DNA of 64,000 nucleotides from an uncultured Acetatifactor sp. (GTDB taxonomy: Bacteria; Bacillota; Clostridia; Lachnospirales; Lachnospiraceae), in contig CATKYJ010000014.1 in the NCBI GenBank assembly GCA_949840885.1, positions 31,912-95,911 of the forward strand, in the 5' to 3' direction. This document shows, piece by piece, positions 33,398 to 42,792 of the stretch. How positions within the stretch are numbered: position 1 is the stretch's first letter; every line of letters starts with the position of its first letter. The translations under genes were made by a program, and so were the position numbers. Below the pieces are notes generated by a model. The model was not told the DNA's origin. It worked only from the letters and a program-made list of their open reading frames with translations, and ran no database searches.

Positions 33398-34891
33398 TCA
33401 CTGCACCGTCAGCCCCGAATACCCCATCAGGCTTTCGTCCACGGCCCGGGCGGCCTCTCTGCCCTCTCTGATGGCCCAGACCACCAGAGACTGCCCTCTG
33501 TGCATATCCCCTGCAACAAACACGTTCTCCCTGCCGGTCTGGTACTGCCCGGCCTCTGTTTTCACGTTCGTCCGGTCATTCAGCTCCACCCCAAAAGCTT
33601 TCGCCACATAGCCCTGGGCCCCCAGAAAGCCCGCCGCGATCAGCACAATATCCGCAGGAAGCGTCTCCTCGCTGCCCGGCACCTCTTTCATGTACATCCG
33701 GCCTGCAGCCTCATCCTTTTCCCGGGAAAGCTTCACGGTCTTCACTGCAGTCAGTTTCCCCTCCTTGTCTTTCACGAATTCTTTCACGGTGGACTCATAG
33801 ATCCTGGGGTCATGCCCATACACCGCAATGGCTTCCTGCTGGCCATAATCCGTCTTGCACACTTTCGGCCATTCCGGCCAGGGATTGTCCTGGGCCCTGC
33901 TATCCGGCGCTTTCGGCATCATCTCGATCTGGGTGACGCTCTTCGCCCCATGGCGGATGGCAGTGCCCACACAGTCATTGCCCGTGTCGCCGCCTCCGAT
34001 GATAACCACATCCTTGTCTTTCGTATCCACATATGTCTTATCCGCAAACTCCGAATCCAGCAGGCTTTTGGTATTCGCTTTCAGAAAATCCACCGCAAAA
34101 TATATCCCCTTTGCATCCCTCCCGGGAGCCTGGATGTCTCTGGGATTTGACGCCCCGCAGGCTAGAATCACCCTGTCAAACTCCCGCAAAAGCTGTTCCG
34201 CCTTAACGTCCCTCCCCACGTCCACGCCGACGACAAAGACAACCCCCTCTTCCTCCATCACCCTGCGCTTCCGGTCCACAATCCGTTTCTCCAGCTTCAT
34301 ATTCGGAATTCCGTACATCAACAGCCCGCCGATTCGGTCAGACCGCTCATACACCGTGACGGAATGTCCCCTCTTATTCAACTGGTCTGCCGCCGCAAGG
34401 CCGGAGGGCCCGCTGCCTACCACGGCCACTTTCTTCCCCGTGCGCACCTTAACCGGTCTCGGAGCCGCATACCCCTGCTCATATGCATGCTCGATAATGG
34501 CATACTCGTTCTCCCTGGCGGCCACCGGCTCCCCGTTCAGCCCGCAGGTACAGGCCGCCTCACACAGCGCCGGGCACACTCTGGAGGTAAACTCCGGAAA
34601 AGGATTGGTTTTCTGAAGCCTCCTATAAGCCTGCTCCCAATTCCCCATATACACCAAATCGTTCCACTCCGGCACCAGATTGTGCAGCGGACACCCGCTG
34701 GCCATGCCGCAGATCATCATCCCCGCCTGGCAAAACGGCACCCCGCACTCCATGCACCTGGCCCCCTGAAGCTGTTGTTTTTCCCTGGGCAGATGCTCGT
34801 GGAACTCATTGAAATGCTTTATCCTCTCCAAAGGCTCCTGGGCCTTACTCACTTCCCTGCCATATTCCATAAACCCTGTCGGCTTTCCCAT
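33398..34891 (-). CDS. gltD: Glutamate synthase small subunit
   Basis: 497 aa. N-terminal iron-sulfur cysteines (CMECGVPFCQAG and CPALCEAACTCGL) are followed by two nucleotide-binding motifs (VAVVGSGPSGLAAADQL for FAD, VVIIGGGDTGNDCVGTA for NADPH). It passes electrons to GltB for making glutamate from glutamine and 2-oxoglutarate. The longest ORF begins at 34978; ATG 34891 (MGKPTGFMEYGR) has AGGAGGAAC upstream. It lies downstream of gltB, separated by a 314-bp structured gap. Confidence 0.97.
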   Translation of the reverse strand: MGKPTGFMEYGREVSKAQEPLERIKHFNEFHEHLPREKQQLQGARCMECGVPFCQAGMMICGMASGCPLHNLVPEWNDLVYMGNWEQAYRRLQKTNPFPEFTSRVCPALCEAACTCGLNGEPVAARENEYAIIEHAYEQGYAAPRPVKVRTGKKVAVVGSGPSGLAAADQLNKRGHSVTVYERSDRIGGLLMYGIPNMKLEKRIVDRKRRVMEEEGVVFVVGVDVGRDVKAEQLLREFDRVILACGASNPRDIQAPGRDAKGIYFAVDFLKANTKSLLDSEFADKTYVDTKDKDVVIIGGGDTGNDCVGTAIRHGAKSVTQIEMMPKAPDSRAQDNPWPEWPKVCKTDYGQQEAIAVYGHDPRIYESTVKEFVKDKEGKLTAVKTVKLSREKDEAAGRMYMKEVPGSEETLPADIVLIAAGFLGAQGYVAKAFGVELNDRTNVKTEAGQYQTGRENVFVAGDMHRGQSLVVWAIREGREAARAVDESLMGYSGLTVQ

Positions 34892-34990
34892 TCTTTTTGT
34901 TCCTCCTATTTTAAGTCGCTGCACGACAGCACTAAAGGGTGTGGTTCCTTCGGCGCACACACCTGTCCAGCTAAACATTGATAATCAAAG

Positions 34991-35114
34991 ACCCGGCTGC
35001 AAGCAACGGGGTATCAATCTTGCAGCGCTGCAGAGCAGAAAGTGTCTTTCGGACACTTTGGTATTTGACCCTCGCGGCATTCGTCAAATGTGCATGCAAG
35101 CATGCCCACTTGAC
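34991..35114. repeat. Array of inverted repeats in the gltB-gltD spacer
   Basis: Within 124 bp lie a 22-bp imperfect hairpin (34991-35012), the 12-bp palindrome TGCAGCGCTGCA (35021-35032), AAAGTGTC with its complement (35039-35059), ATTTGAC/GTCAAAT (35063-35089), and a 15-bp stem with two mismatches around GCATGCAAGCATGC (35083-35114). The last two compete for the GTCAAAT strand. This has the form of an intergenic palindromic repeat. The rest of the 314-bp gap holds no gene. Confidence 0.7.
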
Positions 35115-35205
35115 TCATTGCTCGCGGGAATAAATGGCTTGACATCTCTTAGCTGGACTATTGAAACCCTGCTTCTTAGCCTGCTTCGGTCCCTCCCGGA
35201 AGCCG

Positions 35206-38200
35206 TCACTTTTTGGTATTCGCATAAAAAGCCTCAATCTGCGCCTGCTCCGCGCTCAGCCCCTTTTCCTCCATCTGCACAATGGTCTTCATCACCCGCT
35301 CATAATCATGGGGAATGATCTTCTTGAACTTCGGCAGATACGCCTCAAAATGCTCCAGTATCTCCTTGGCCCTGGCCGAGTTGGTAGCCGCCACATGCTC
35401 CTGTATCATGCCTTTCAGTTCCAGCACGTCATACTTGCCGGTCAGTTCCCCGGAGGACACCATCTCCTTGTTCAGCCGTTTATACAAATCGTTCCCCTCA
35501 TCCAGCACATATGCGATGCCGCCGCTCATGCCCGCGGCAAAGTTCTTGCCGGTGCCTCCCAGCACCACCACACGCCCGCCGGTCATGTATTCACAGCCAT
35601 GGTCACCCACGCCCTCCACCACCGCCGTGGCGCCGGAATTGCGCACGCAGAACCGCTCTCCCGCTACGCCGTTTATAAAGGCCTTGCCGCTGGTAGCCCC
35701 ATAGAGGGCCACGTTTCCGATGATAATGTTCTCGCAGGCTTTGAATTTGCTGGCCTTGGGCGGGTACACGATGAGCTTCCCGCCGGAGAGGCCCTTGCCG
35801 AAGTAGTCGTTGCTGTCTCCCACCAGCTCCAGCGTCAGCCCTTTCGGAATAAAGGCTCCAAAGGACTGCCCGCCTGCGCCTCTGCACAGCACCCGGTAGG
35901 AATCCTCCTCCAGATCGTCCCCCAGACGCTTTGTGATCTCGCTTCCCAGAATCGTGCCGAAAGTCCGGTCCGTGTTGGACACGTCCACCTCCAGGCTCCT
36001 TTTCCGGCCTGTGTCAATGGCTTTCTTAAGCTGCTTTAGAAGCACCCTCTCGTCCATGGTCTTCTCTAACGCAAAGTCGTATACCTGCCCGGGGTCAAAG
36101 GTTACCCTCTGCTTTGTGCCCTCATAGGGATTTGACAAAATCTGGGTCAGGTCGATTTGGGACTGCTTTCTGTTTAAGCCCTCCCGAACTTTCAAAAGAT
36201 CCGTGCGCCCCACCAGCTCATCCACGCTGCGCACGCCCAAAGCAGCCATGTATTCCCGCAGCTCCCGGGCAATGAACCGCATGAAATTCTCCACATACTC
36301 CGGCTTTCCCTTGAAATTCTTCCGCAGTTCCGGATTCTGGGTGGCCACGCCCACCGGGCAGGTGTCCAGATTGCACACCCGCATCATGACGCAGCCCATG
36401 GTCACCAGAGGCGCGGTGGCGAATCCGAACTCCTCGGCTCCCAAAATGGCCGCAATGGCCACGTCCCGGCCGCTCATGAGCTTGCCGTCGGTCTCGATGC
36501 GCACCTTGCCCCGCAGTCCGTTTTGAATCAAGGTCTGATGGGTCTCCGCCAGCCCCAGTTCCCAGGGGAGGCCTGCGTTGTGGATGGAGCTTCTGGGGGC
36601 GGCCCCGGTGCCGCCGTCATAGCCGCTGACCAGGATCACCTGGGCTCCTGCCTTTGCCACACCCGCCGCAACGGTTCCCACGCCGGCCTCCGACACTAAT
36701 TTTACGGAAATCCGTGCATCTTTATTGGCGTTTTTCAAATCGTAGATCAACTGAGCCAGATCCTCGATGGAATAAATGTCATGGTGGGGCGGCGGGGAGA
36801 TCAGGGAGACACCCGGGGTGGAATGTCTGGTTTTGGCAATCCAGGGATACACCTTGCCCCCGGGCAGATGGCCGCCCTCGCCGGGCTTCGCGCCCTGGGC
36901 CATCTTGATCTGGATCTCCTTTGCGCTGACCAGGTAGCGGCTGGTGACGCCGAAGCGTCCGCTGGCCACCTGCTTGATGGCGGAGCACCTGTCCAGGCCG
37001 TCCGGTCCTATGGTCAGCCGCTCCGCGTCCTCCCCGCCCTCGCCGGAATTGCTCTTGCCGTGGAGACGGTTCATGGCAATGGCCAGGGTCTCGTGGGCCT
37101 CCTTGGAGATGGAGCCGTAGGACATGGCTCCTGTCTTAAATCGGGTGACGATAGTCTCCACCGGCTCCACCTCCTCCAATGGCAGGGCTTTCTCCGGATA
37201 CCGGAAGTCCAAAAGGCCTCTGAGGTTTTTCACGGAGGTCTCGCCGGAATGCGCTTCTTCCGCGTTTACCATGGCGGTGTACTTTCGAAACATCTCATAG
37301 TCCCCCCGTCTGGCGGACTCCTGGAGCATGTGGATGGTGGCCGGGTTGTAGAGATGTTCGTCCCCGCCGCTTCGCATCTTGTGATGGCCCGGGCTGTCCA
37401 GGGTCAGGTCGCTTCCAAGGCCCAGGGGGTCAAAGGCTTTTGAGTGGAGTTCGTCTACCTGGGCCTCGATGTCTTTCAGGGTCAGGCCTCCCACCCGGCA
37501 GACCGTATTGCTGAAATACCGGTTTATGACCTCCGGCGCAATGCCGATGGCCTCGAAAATCTGGGAGCCCTGATAGGACTGTATGGTGCTGATGCCCATT
37601 TTGGAGGCGATTTTTACAATGCCGTGGAGCACCGCGTTATTATAGTCATCTACAGCAGCGTAGTAGTCCTTGTCCAGCATGTGGTTCTCTATCAGTTCCC
37701 GGATGGTCTCCTGGGCCAGGTAGGGGTTGACGGCGCAGGCGCCGTACCCTAAGAGGGTGGCAAAATGGTGCACCTCCCTGGGCTCCCCGGATTCCAGGAT
37801 CAGCGCCACTCTCGTGCGCTTTTTCGTCCTTACCAGGTATTGATTCAGGGCGGACACCGCTAAGAGGGAGGGCATGGGCACATGGTTCTCGTCCACGCCT
37901 CTGTCCGAGAGGATCAGGATGTTCACCCCGTCCCGGTAGGCTCTGTCCACCTCCACGAAGAGCCTGTCAATGGCGCGCTCCAAACTGGTGTTTTTATAAT
38001 AGGTGATGGGCACCACCTCTACTTTAAAGCCCTCGGCTTTCATATTCTTGATCTTGAGCAAATCCGTGTTGGTCAGGATGGGATTGTTCACCCTAAGCAC
38101 ATTGCAGTTCTTTGGTGTCTCCTTTAGGATATTGCCCTCGGTGCCTATGTATACGGTAGTGGAGGTGACGATCTCTTCCCTGATGGCGTCGATGGGCGGA

Positions 38201-39771
38201 TTGGTCACCTGGGCGAACAATTGTTTAAAATAGTGGAACAGGGGATGGATGGTCTTGCTTAAGCACGGCAGCGGCGTGTCCACGCCCATGGCCGCTATGG
38301 CCTCCGCCCCGTTCTTTGCCATGGGCAGGATGCTGGTCTTTAGCTCATCATAGGTGTAGCCGAAAGCTTTCTGCATCCGCTGGCGCTCCTCTCCGGCATA
38401 TTCCGGCACCCGCTGGTTCGGTATGGTCAGGTCTTTCAGGAAGACGAGATTGTTGTCAAGCCACTCGCCGTAAGGCTGTCTGGAGGCGTACTTCTCTTTC
38501 AGCTCCTCGTCGGCAATGACCCTGCCCTGCACCGTGTCCACCAGCAGCATCTTGCCCGGGCGCAGCCTCTCCTTGCGGCAGATTTTCGCCGGGTCTATGT
38601 CCAGCACCCCCACCTCGGAGGACAAAATCAATGTATCATCCTCCGTAATCAGGTACCGGGAGGGCCGCAGGCCGTTGCGGTCCAGCACCGCCCCCATGAT
38701 ATCCCCGTCGGAGAACAGGATGGAAGCCGGGCCGTCCCAGGGCTCCATCATGGTGGCATAGTACTGATAGAAGTCCCGCTTGTTCTGGGACATGGCCCTG
38801 TCGTTGACCCAGGGCTCCGGAATGGCGATCATCACCGCCAGGGGCAGGTCCATGCCGCTCATCACCAGAAATTCCAATGTGTTGTCCAGCATGGCAGAGT
38901 CGGAGCCGGTCTTGTTGATGGCAGGCAATACCTTGTGCATCTGGCCTTTCAAATGCTCCGAGGCCATGTTCTCCTCCCTGGCCAGCATTTTGTCCGCATT
39001 GCCCCGAATGGTGTTGATCTCGCCGTTGTGCACCATGAGGCGGTTGGGATGGGCCCTCTCCCAGCTGGGATTGGTATTGGTGGAGAAGCGGGAGTGCACC
39101 ATGGCGATGGCAGACACAAAGTCCGGGCTCTGGAGATCTGCGTAAAAGGTGCGCAGCTGCCCTACCAGGAACATGCCTTTGTACACAATGGTTCGGCTGG
39201 AAAAAGATACTACATAGGTATCTTCAGAAGACTGTTCGAACAATCTCCTGGCGATGTAAAGCTTTCGGTCGAACTCCAGCCCTTTGTCCACGTTTCCGGG
39301 CTTCTTCACAAAGCCCTGCATAACCCGGGGCATGCACTCCACTGCCTTTTGTCCCAGGACGTCCGGAAAGGTGGGCACTTCCCGCCAGCCCAAAAACTCC
39401 AGCCCCTCTTTTTGGACGATGATCTCGAACATTTTCTTGGCCTGGTTCCGGCGCAGTTCCTCCTGGGGAAAGAAGATCATGGCAATGCCGTACTCTCTCT
39501 CGCCTCCCAAATCCACCCCTAAAGCTTTCATCACTCTGGAGAAAAATGGATGGGGAATCTGGGTGAGTACGCCCACGCCGTCCCCGGTCTTGCCCTCCGC
39601 GTCCTTTCCTGCCCTGTGCTCTAAATTCTCCACGATCTTCAGCGCGTTTTCCACAATAGCTCGGCTTTTTTCCCCTTTGATGCTGACGCAGGCTCCGATG
39701 CCGCAGTTGTCGTGCTCAAATTCCTCCCTGTAGAGAGGCGCCTTTGGAACTTCCCTCTTCACATCAAACAT
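35206..39771 (-). CDS. gltB: Glutamate synthase large subunit
   Basis: 1521 aa. Cys23, after a 22-residue propeptide, begins the glutamine amidotransferase domain (CGIGACVSIKG). A central domain, the FMN-binding barrel and the 3Fe-4S motif CVMMRVCNLDTC follow, then the C-terminal beta-helix domain. It makes two glutamates from glutamine and 2-oxoglutarate with electrons from GltD. The start 39771 (MFDVKREV) has AAAGGAG upstream and gives a propeptide of the usual size; the longer ORF to 39816 is rejected. Confidence 0.98.
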   Translation of the reverse strand: MFDVKREVPKAPLYREEFEHDNCGIGACVSIKGEKSRAIVENALKIVENLEHRAGKDAEGKTGDGVGVLTQIPHPFFSRVMKALGVDLGGEREYGIAMIFFPQEELRRNQAKKMFEIIVQKEGLEFLGWREVPTFPDVLGQKAVECMPRVMQGFVKKPGNVDKGLEFDRKLYIARRLFEQSSEDTYVVSFSSRTIVYKGMFLVGQLRTFYADLQSPDFVSAIAMVHSRFSTNTNPSWERAHPNRLMVHNGEINTIRGNADKMLAREENMASEHLKGQMHKVLPAINKTGSDSAMLDNTLEFLVMSGMDLPLAVMIAIPEPWVNDRAMSQNKRDFYQYYATMMEPWDGPASILFSDGDIMGAVLDRNGLRPSRYLITEDDTLILSSEVGVLDIDPAKICRKERLRPGKMLLVDTVQGRVIADEELKEKYASRQPYGEWLDNNLVFLKDLTIPNQRVPEYAGEERQRMQKAFGYTYDELKTSILPMAKNGAEAIAAMGVDTPLPCLSKTIHPLFHYFKQLFAQVTNPPIDAIREEIVTSTTVYIGTEGNILKETPKNCNVLRVNNPILTNTDLLKIKNMKAEGFKVEVVPITYYKNTSLERAIDRLFVEVDRAYRDGVNILILSDRGVDENHVPMPSLLAVSALNQYLVRTKKRTRVALILESGEPREVHHFATLLGYGACAVNPYLAQETIRELIENHMLDKDYYAAVDDYNNAVLHGIVKIASKMGISTIQSYQGSQIFEAIGIAPEVINRYFSNTVCRVGGLTLKDIEAQVDELHSKAFDPLGLGSDLTLDSPGHHKMRSGGDEHLYNPATIHMLQESARRGDYEMFRKYTAMVNAEEAHSGETSVKNLRGLLDFRYPEKALPLEEVEPVETIVTRFKTGAMSYGSISKEAHETLAIAMNRLHGKSNSGEGGEDAERLTIGPDGLDRCSAIKQVASGRFGVTSRYLVSAKEIQIKMAQGAKPGEGGHLPGGKVYPWIAKTRHSTPGVSLISPPPHHDIYSIEDLAQLIYDLKNANKDARISVKLVSEAGVGTVAAGVAKAGAQVILVSGYDGGTGAAPRSSIHNAGLPWELGLAETHQTLIQNGLRGKVRIETDGKLMSGRDVAIAAILGAEEFGFATAPLVTMGCVMMRVCNLDTCPVGVATQNPELRKNFKGKPEYVENFMRFIARELREYMAALGVRSVDELVGRTDLLKVREGLNRKQSQIDLTQILSNPYEGTKQRVTFDPGQVYDFALEKTMDERVLLKQLKKAIDTGRKRSLEVDVSNTDRTFGTILGSEITKRLGDDLEEDSYRVLCRGAGGQSFGAFIPKGLTLELVGDSNDYFGKGLSGGKLIVYPPKASKFKACENIIIGNVALYGATSGKAFINGVAGERFCVRNSGATAVVEGVGDHGCEYMTGGRVVVLGGTGKNFAAGMSGGIAYVLDEGNDLYKRLNKEMVSSGELTGKYDVLELKGMIQEHVAATNSARAKEILEHFEAYLPKFKKIIPHDYERVMKTIVQMEEKGLSAEQAQIEAFYANTKK

Positions 39772-39819
39772 AGTGGTGCTCCTTTCCCTATGGTCTCTTT
39801 CAAAACATAAAAACAAGAA

Positions 39820-39860
39820 AAAGACGCAAGGAAGCCATTTCTGCGCTCCATTGCGTCTTT
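39820..39860 (-). terminator. Terminator-like hairpin in the gltB leader
   Basis: AAAGACGCAA and TTGCGTCTTT form a 10-bp stem. On the minus strand it is followed by TTCTTGTTTTT. It starts about where the promoter at 39870-39898 would begin transcription, 50-90 bp before gltB. It can thus work as an attenuator for gltB or as a block to read-through from the GH43 operon. Confidence 0.65.
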
Positions 39861-39869
39861 GTTTTTCTT

Positions 39870-39898
39870 ACTATACAATATTTTCCGCAAATTGTAAA
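39870..39898 (-). promoter_or_regulatory. Promoter of gltB
   Basis: TTTACA, a 17-bp spacer and TATAGT on the minus strand, in an AT-rich tract (39866-40003). The 345-bp gap 39772-40116 contains this promoter, the hairpin at 39820-39860 and a gene fragment at 40004-40070. Confidence 0.8.
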
Positions 39899-40003
39899 TA
39901 TAGACTTTTTCACAAATTGTCAGATAATTTGTCTATTCTATGTTTTTTCCGAAATTTTCCGACATCTTTGCATTTTGTTTTCTATTTGTCCCGCATTATT
40001 CAG

Positions 40004-40070
40004 AAAATCTTTTCTGCTTGTGCAGCATCCACGCGCATGCTCCCCCGATGGCAGGGCTCACCAGGCATAC
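40004..40070 (-). pseudogene. Fragment duplicated from the 3' end of the HAD-CPBP gene
   Basis: 67 bp match 58470-58537 except for one substitution and one deleted base. On the minus strand it reads as the C-terminal residues around AIGGACAWMLHKQK and has no start, so it is a remnant. The neighbouring hairpin at 39820-39860 also shares a 20-base core with the terminator at 58411-58457. Confidence 0.85.
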
Positions 40071-40116
40071 CATATTCCCTCAGGCCATGCCAAGGAATCT
40101 GACAGAAGTGTAAGGA

Positions 40117-42759
40117 TTACTTGGGATTTCGGTCCGGCCCCGCTATCCGGAAACGGTCGATCTGTGCTTCGCACAGAAACCCCCTCACTCCCGCGCTTCC
40201 CCAGAGGAAAGGCCTCTCTTGGTCCTCATATTCCAGGCAGAGTCTGTCCCCGATGTAGACGCGTATCCTGCAGCCCTCCGCCTCCACTTTCATATGATAT
40301 GTCTCATTTGCGGCAAACTCCATGGGTACCTTTGCCAGCTCTTCCCGCCCGTAGTTTATCTTCAGCAGGCAGAGACCGTTTCGGGTCATCCCCGCGTAAT
40401 ATCCCTGGACAAAATAAGTCCCTTTGACCGCGTCGTCCCCGGCGCCTCCCTTGGCGGGATTCCCCGCCCGGAACAGAATACCTATATCCATGTCTTCATC
40501 CAGCGGCGTAATATCCGCCTCCGCCGTGTAATCCCCGTAAGCTTCGCTTCCATACAGGCGCTTTCCCACAGGCCTGGAGGGATCCGTCAGCTGTAAGACC
40601 CCGTCCTGTATCCGCCATGTGCCGTCGGAATAGAGCAGCGCATCGTCCGCCATGGCCTCATATTCCACCACAAGCTCCTCCACCTCTTCATAGGGAGAGA
40701 CCGTAAACGAGGATACGGCCAGGGCGCCCCGGCGCACTTCCAGCCTCAGGGTGTGGGTCCCCTTTTCCAGCTTCAGGGCCTGAAGACAGGCGGTGCGGTA
40801 GTCCCCCTGGGTCCCGGGCGCCGGCGCCGCCTGGCTTAGAAGCGCCGTCCCGTCCAGGTAAATATCGTACGCCGCGTCCGTCTCCGCCGCATACAGCACG
40901 GCGAAATTGTAAAGTCCGTCCTCCTCCACTCTCACCCGATACTCCCCGTAGCTGCCCTCAGCGCCGAGGAACAGGCTTTGGCTTCCCTCGATCCCCTCCC
41001 CGGGCCGGGCCTGACCGGACAGATTGCAGGTATGGATCCCCTGGACCCTCCCGGGCAGAGGCTTCTCATAGGTACAGGCGCTGTCTCCGCCCGCAGCGCC
41101 ACCGGCTCCGATGTACCCGAAGACAGCTTCGCAGCCCTCCGCAAAGTACCCGAACGCCCCCGCCTGCAGCCCGCACCGGAAAGTCCCCAGCGCTTTGTCC
41201 TGAAAATACAGGGTATACACGCCGTCTTTCTTCTCCACCTGAAAGGTCTGGTTCACCCCGAAGTCCGCCGGCTCCCCGAAGCTCTCCGGCAATGTCATCT
41301 CCTGCCTTGCGGCCTTGCCTGCCTCCACGGTAACGGCCCGGACTTCTCCGCTGCCTAAGTCGATCTCAAAGGCTCCGTAATTGTCCTCGTCCATGTAGTG
41401 GAAATAGCCTCCTATCCGGCCGCTTCCGTCCGGGGAGCGCAGATTGTACTCTGCCGTGAACACATCCCCCAGAGACTCTTTGCTCAGGATCCGGCTCCCG
41501 GCTGTCAAGAGCAGCTCTCCCCGGGCCCCGGCGTCTTTGGTCACCGATCCCTCTCCCTGTATCTCCCAGTCCGTCAGCTCTCCCCCCTGCTCAAACCAGG
41601 CGCAGATCTGCGGAAAGTCAGGGAATTGCTGCTCCGTGACCGTAGGTCCCAGGATCTCCATCCTGTCCCCGTTGAAGACAATTCTGTCTATATTCATCTC
41701 CCGTTTGGGCATGCCCTCCCTGGCGCGTCCCACCAAGGTATGGTACACGATATAGTAGCTGTCCAGATCCGGACCCTTTACCGTGGAGCTGTGTCCGATG
41801 CCGTAAGTCTCCCCCAGGGTATGGATCAGGGCCGGATTGTCCGGCGAGGGAGCCACATTTGCGAAGCTGTCTCCCACCGCGTAGTTGATGCGGTAACCCT
41901 TGCTGAACACATGATTCCCCGTATAAGTCATGTAGTAACGGCCGTCATGTTTGACGGTCATGGCCCCTTCCGTCCAGCCTCCCATGGAGGTGTTGGTGGA
42001 TTTGGACACCGGGCTTACCTCGTTGGGCGCCGTCATCTCGTTTGCCAGGATGCAGTTGTCTCCGGCGTGGAGAAAATACCATTTTCCGTCATCGTCTATG
42101 AAGACAGAGCCGTCTATGGACAGCCCGAAATTATCCGAATCTTTCAGAAACGGTCCCGTGGGGGAGTCGCTCTTTAACACATAATGCCCGTTTCCTCCCG
42201 GGGAGGTGTACATGTAGAAGCTGCCGTTGTAGTACACCACCTCCGGGGCGTAGGCTCCCTTTGTGATCTCCTCCGTGCAGCACAGCCCCTGATAGCTCCA
42301 GTTTACCAGATCCCGCGAGCGGAAGCATTTCACCCCGCTCTCCGTGTCCCTTGTACTCATGTACAGATAATACGCCCCATTGTACCGCATCACAAAAGGA
42401 TCCCCGGTACCGTAGTCATACCAGGTGTCCTCCCTGACGCCGGAAATGGGGTTCTGCAGATAGGTTATCTCTTTCATTGCCGCCTCCGATTCCGTGGCCT
42501 CTGCCCGGGCCCCGCCGTTTCGCGCCGCGTCACTCTCCGCTGCGTCATGCTGCCGGACATCTTCCTTTGTACTCTCCTGCTCCTCCCGGCCTGGAGTCTG
42601 TCGTCCCTGGCTCTCCCGCCCGGGATCCGCCCCATGCTGCCGGGCGTCCGCGCCGCCTGATCCCCCGCCCTCCGCTGCCCCTAAGCCGCAGGCGCACAGA
42701 CCCGCTGCCAGGACCGCCAGCAAAGCGGCTCCTTTCGCGGTTATTCTTTTCTTCTCCAT
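40117..42759 (-). CDS. GH43-type glycosidase lipoprotein with extra beta modules
   Basis: 880 aa. The signal peptide ends in a lipobox (GLCACG). An acidic linker leads into a five-bladed GH43 propeller (about 95-400) with the base Asp in TGDPFVM, the middle Asp in SIDGSVF and the acid Glu in GGWTEGAM. C-terminal modules are beta-rich, including a CBM6-like region (YRVRVEEDGLYNFAVLY) and a final concanavalin-like domain. It should be a surface arabinofuranosidase or xylosidase type enzyme; the sugar is uncertain. It is the last gene of the region 5 operon. Confidence 0.85.
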   Translation of the reverse strand: MEKKRITAKGAALLAVLAAGLCACGLGAAEGGGSGGADARQHGADPGRESQGRQTPGREEQESTKEDVRQHDAAESDAARNGGARAEATESEAAMKEITYLQNPISGVREDTWYDYGTGDPFVMRYNGAYYLYMSTRDTESGVKCFRSRDLVNWSYQGLCCTEEITKGAYAPEVVYYNGSFYMYTSPGGNGHYVLKSDSPTGPFLKDSDNFGLSIDGSVFIDDDGKWYFLHAGDNCILANEMTAPNEVSPVSKSTNTSMGGWTEGAMTVKHDGRYYMTYTGNHVFSKGYRINYAVGDSFANVAPSPDNPALIHTLGETYGIGHSSTVKGPDLDSYYIVYHTLVGRAREGMPKREMNIDRIVFNGDRMEILGPTVTEQQFPDFPQICAWFEQGGELTDWEIQGEGSVTKDAGARGELLLTAGSRILSKESLGDVFTAEYNLRSPDGSGRIGGYFHYMDEDNYGAFEIDLGSGEVRAVTVEAGKAARQEMTLPESFGEPADFGVNQTFQVEKKDGVYTLYFQDKALGTFRCGLQAGAFGYFAEGCEAVFGYIGAGGAAGGDSACTYEKPLPGRVQGIHTCNLSGQARPGEGIEGSQSLFLGAEGSYGEYRVRVEEDGLYNFAVLYAAETDAAYDIYLDGTALLSQAAPAPGTQGDYRTACLQALKLEKGTHTLRLEVRRGALAVSSFTVSPYEEVEELVVEYEAMADDALLYSDGTWRIQDGVLQLTDPSRPVGKRLYGSEAYGDYTAEADITPLDEDMDIGILFRAGNPAKGGAGDDAVKGTYFVQGYYAGMTRNGLCLLKINYGREELAKVPMEFAANETYHMKVEAEGCRIRVYIGDRLCLEYEDQERPFLWGSAGVRGFLCEAQIDRFRIAGPDRNPK

Positions 42760-42792
42760 ATGCCCTCCTCTATCGCAAACGCCCCGAATCCG

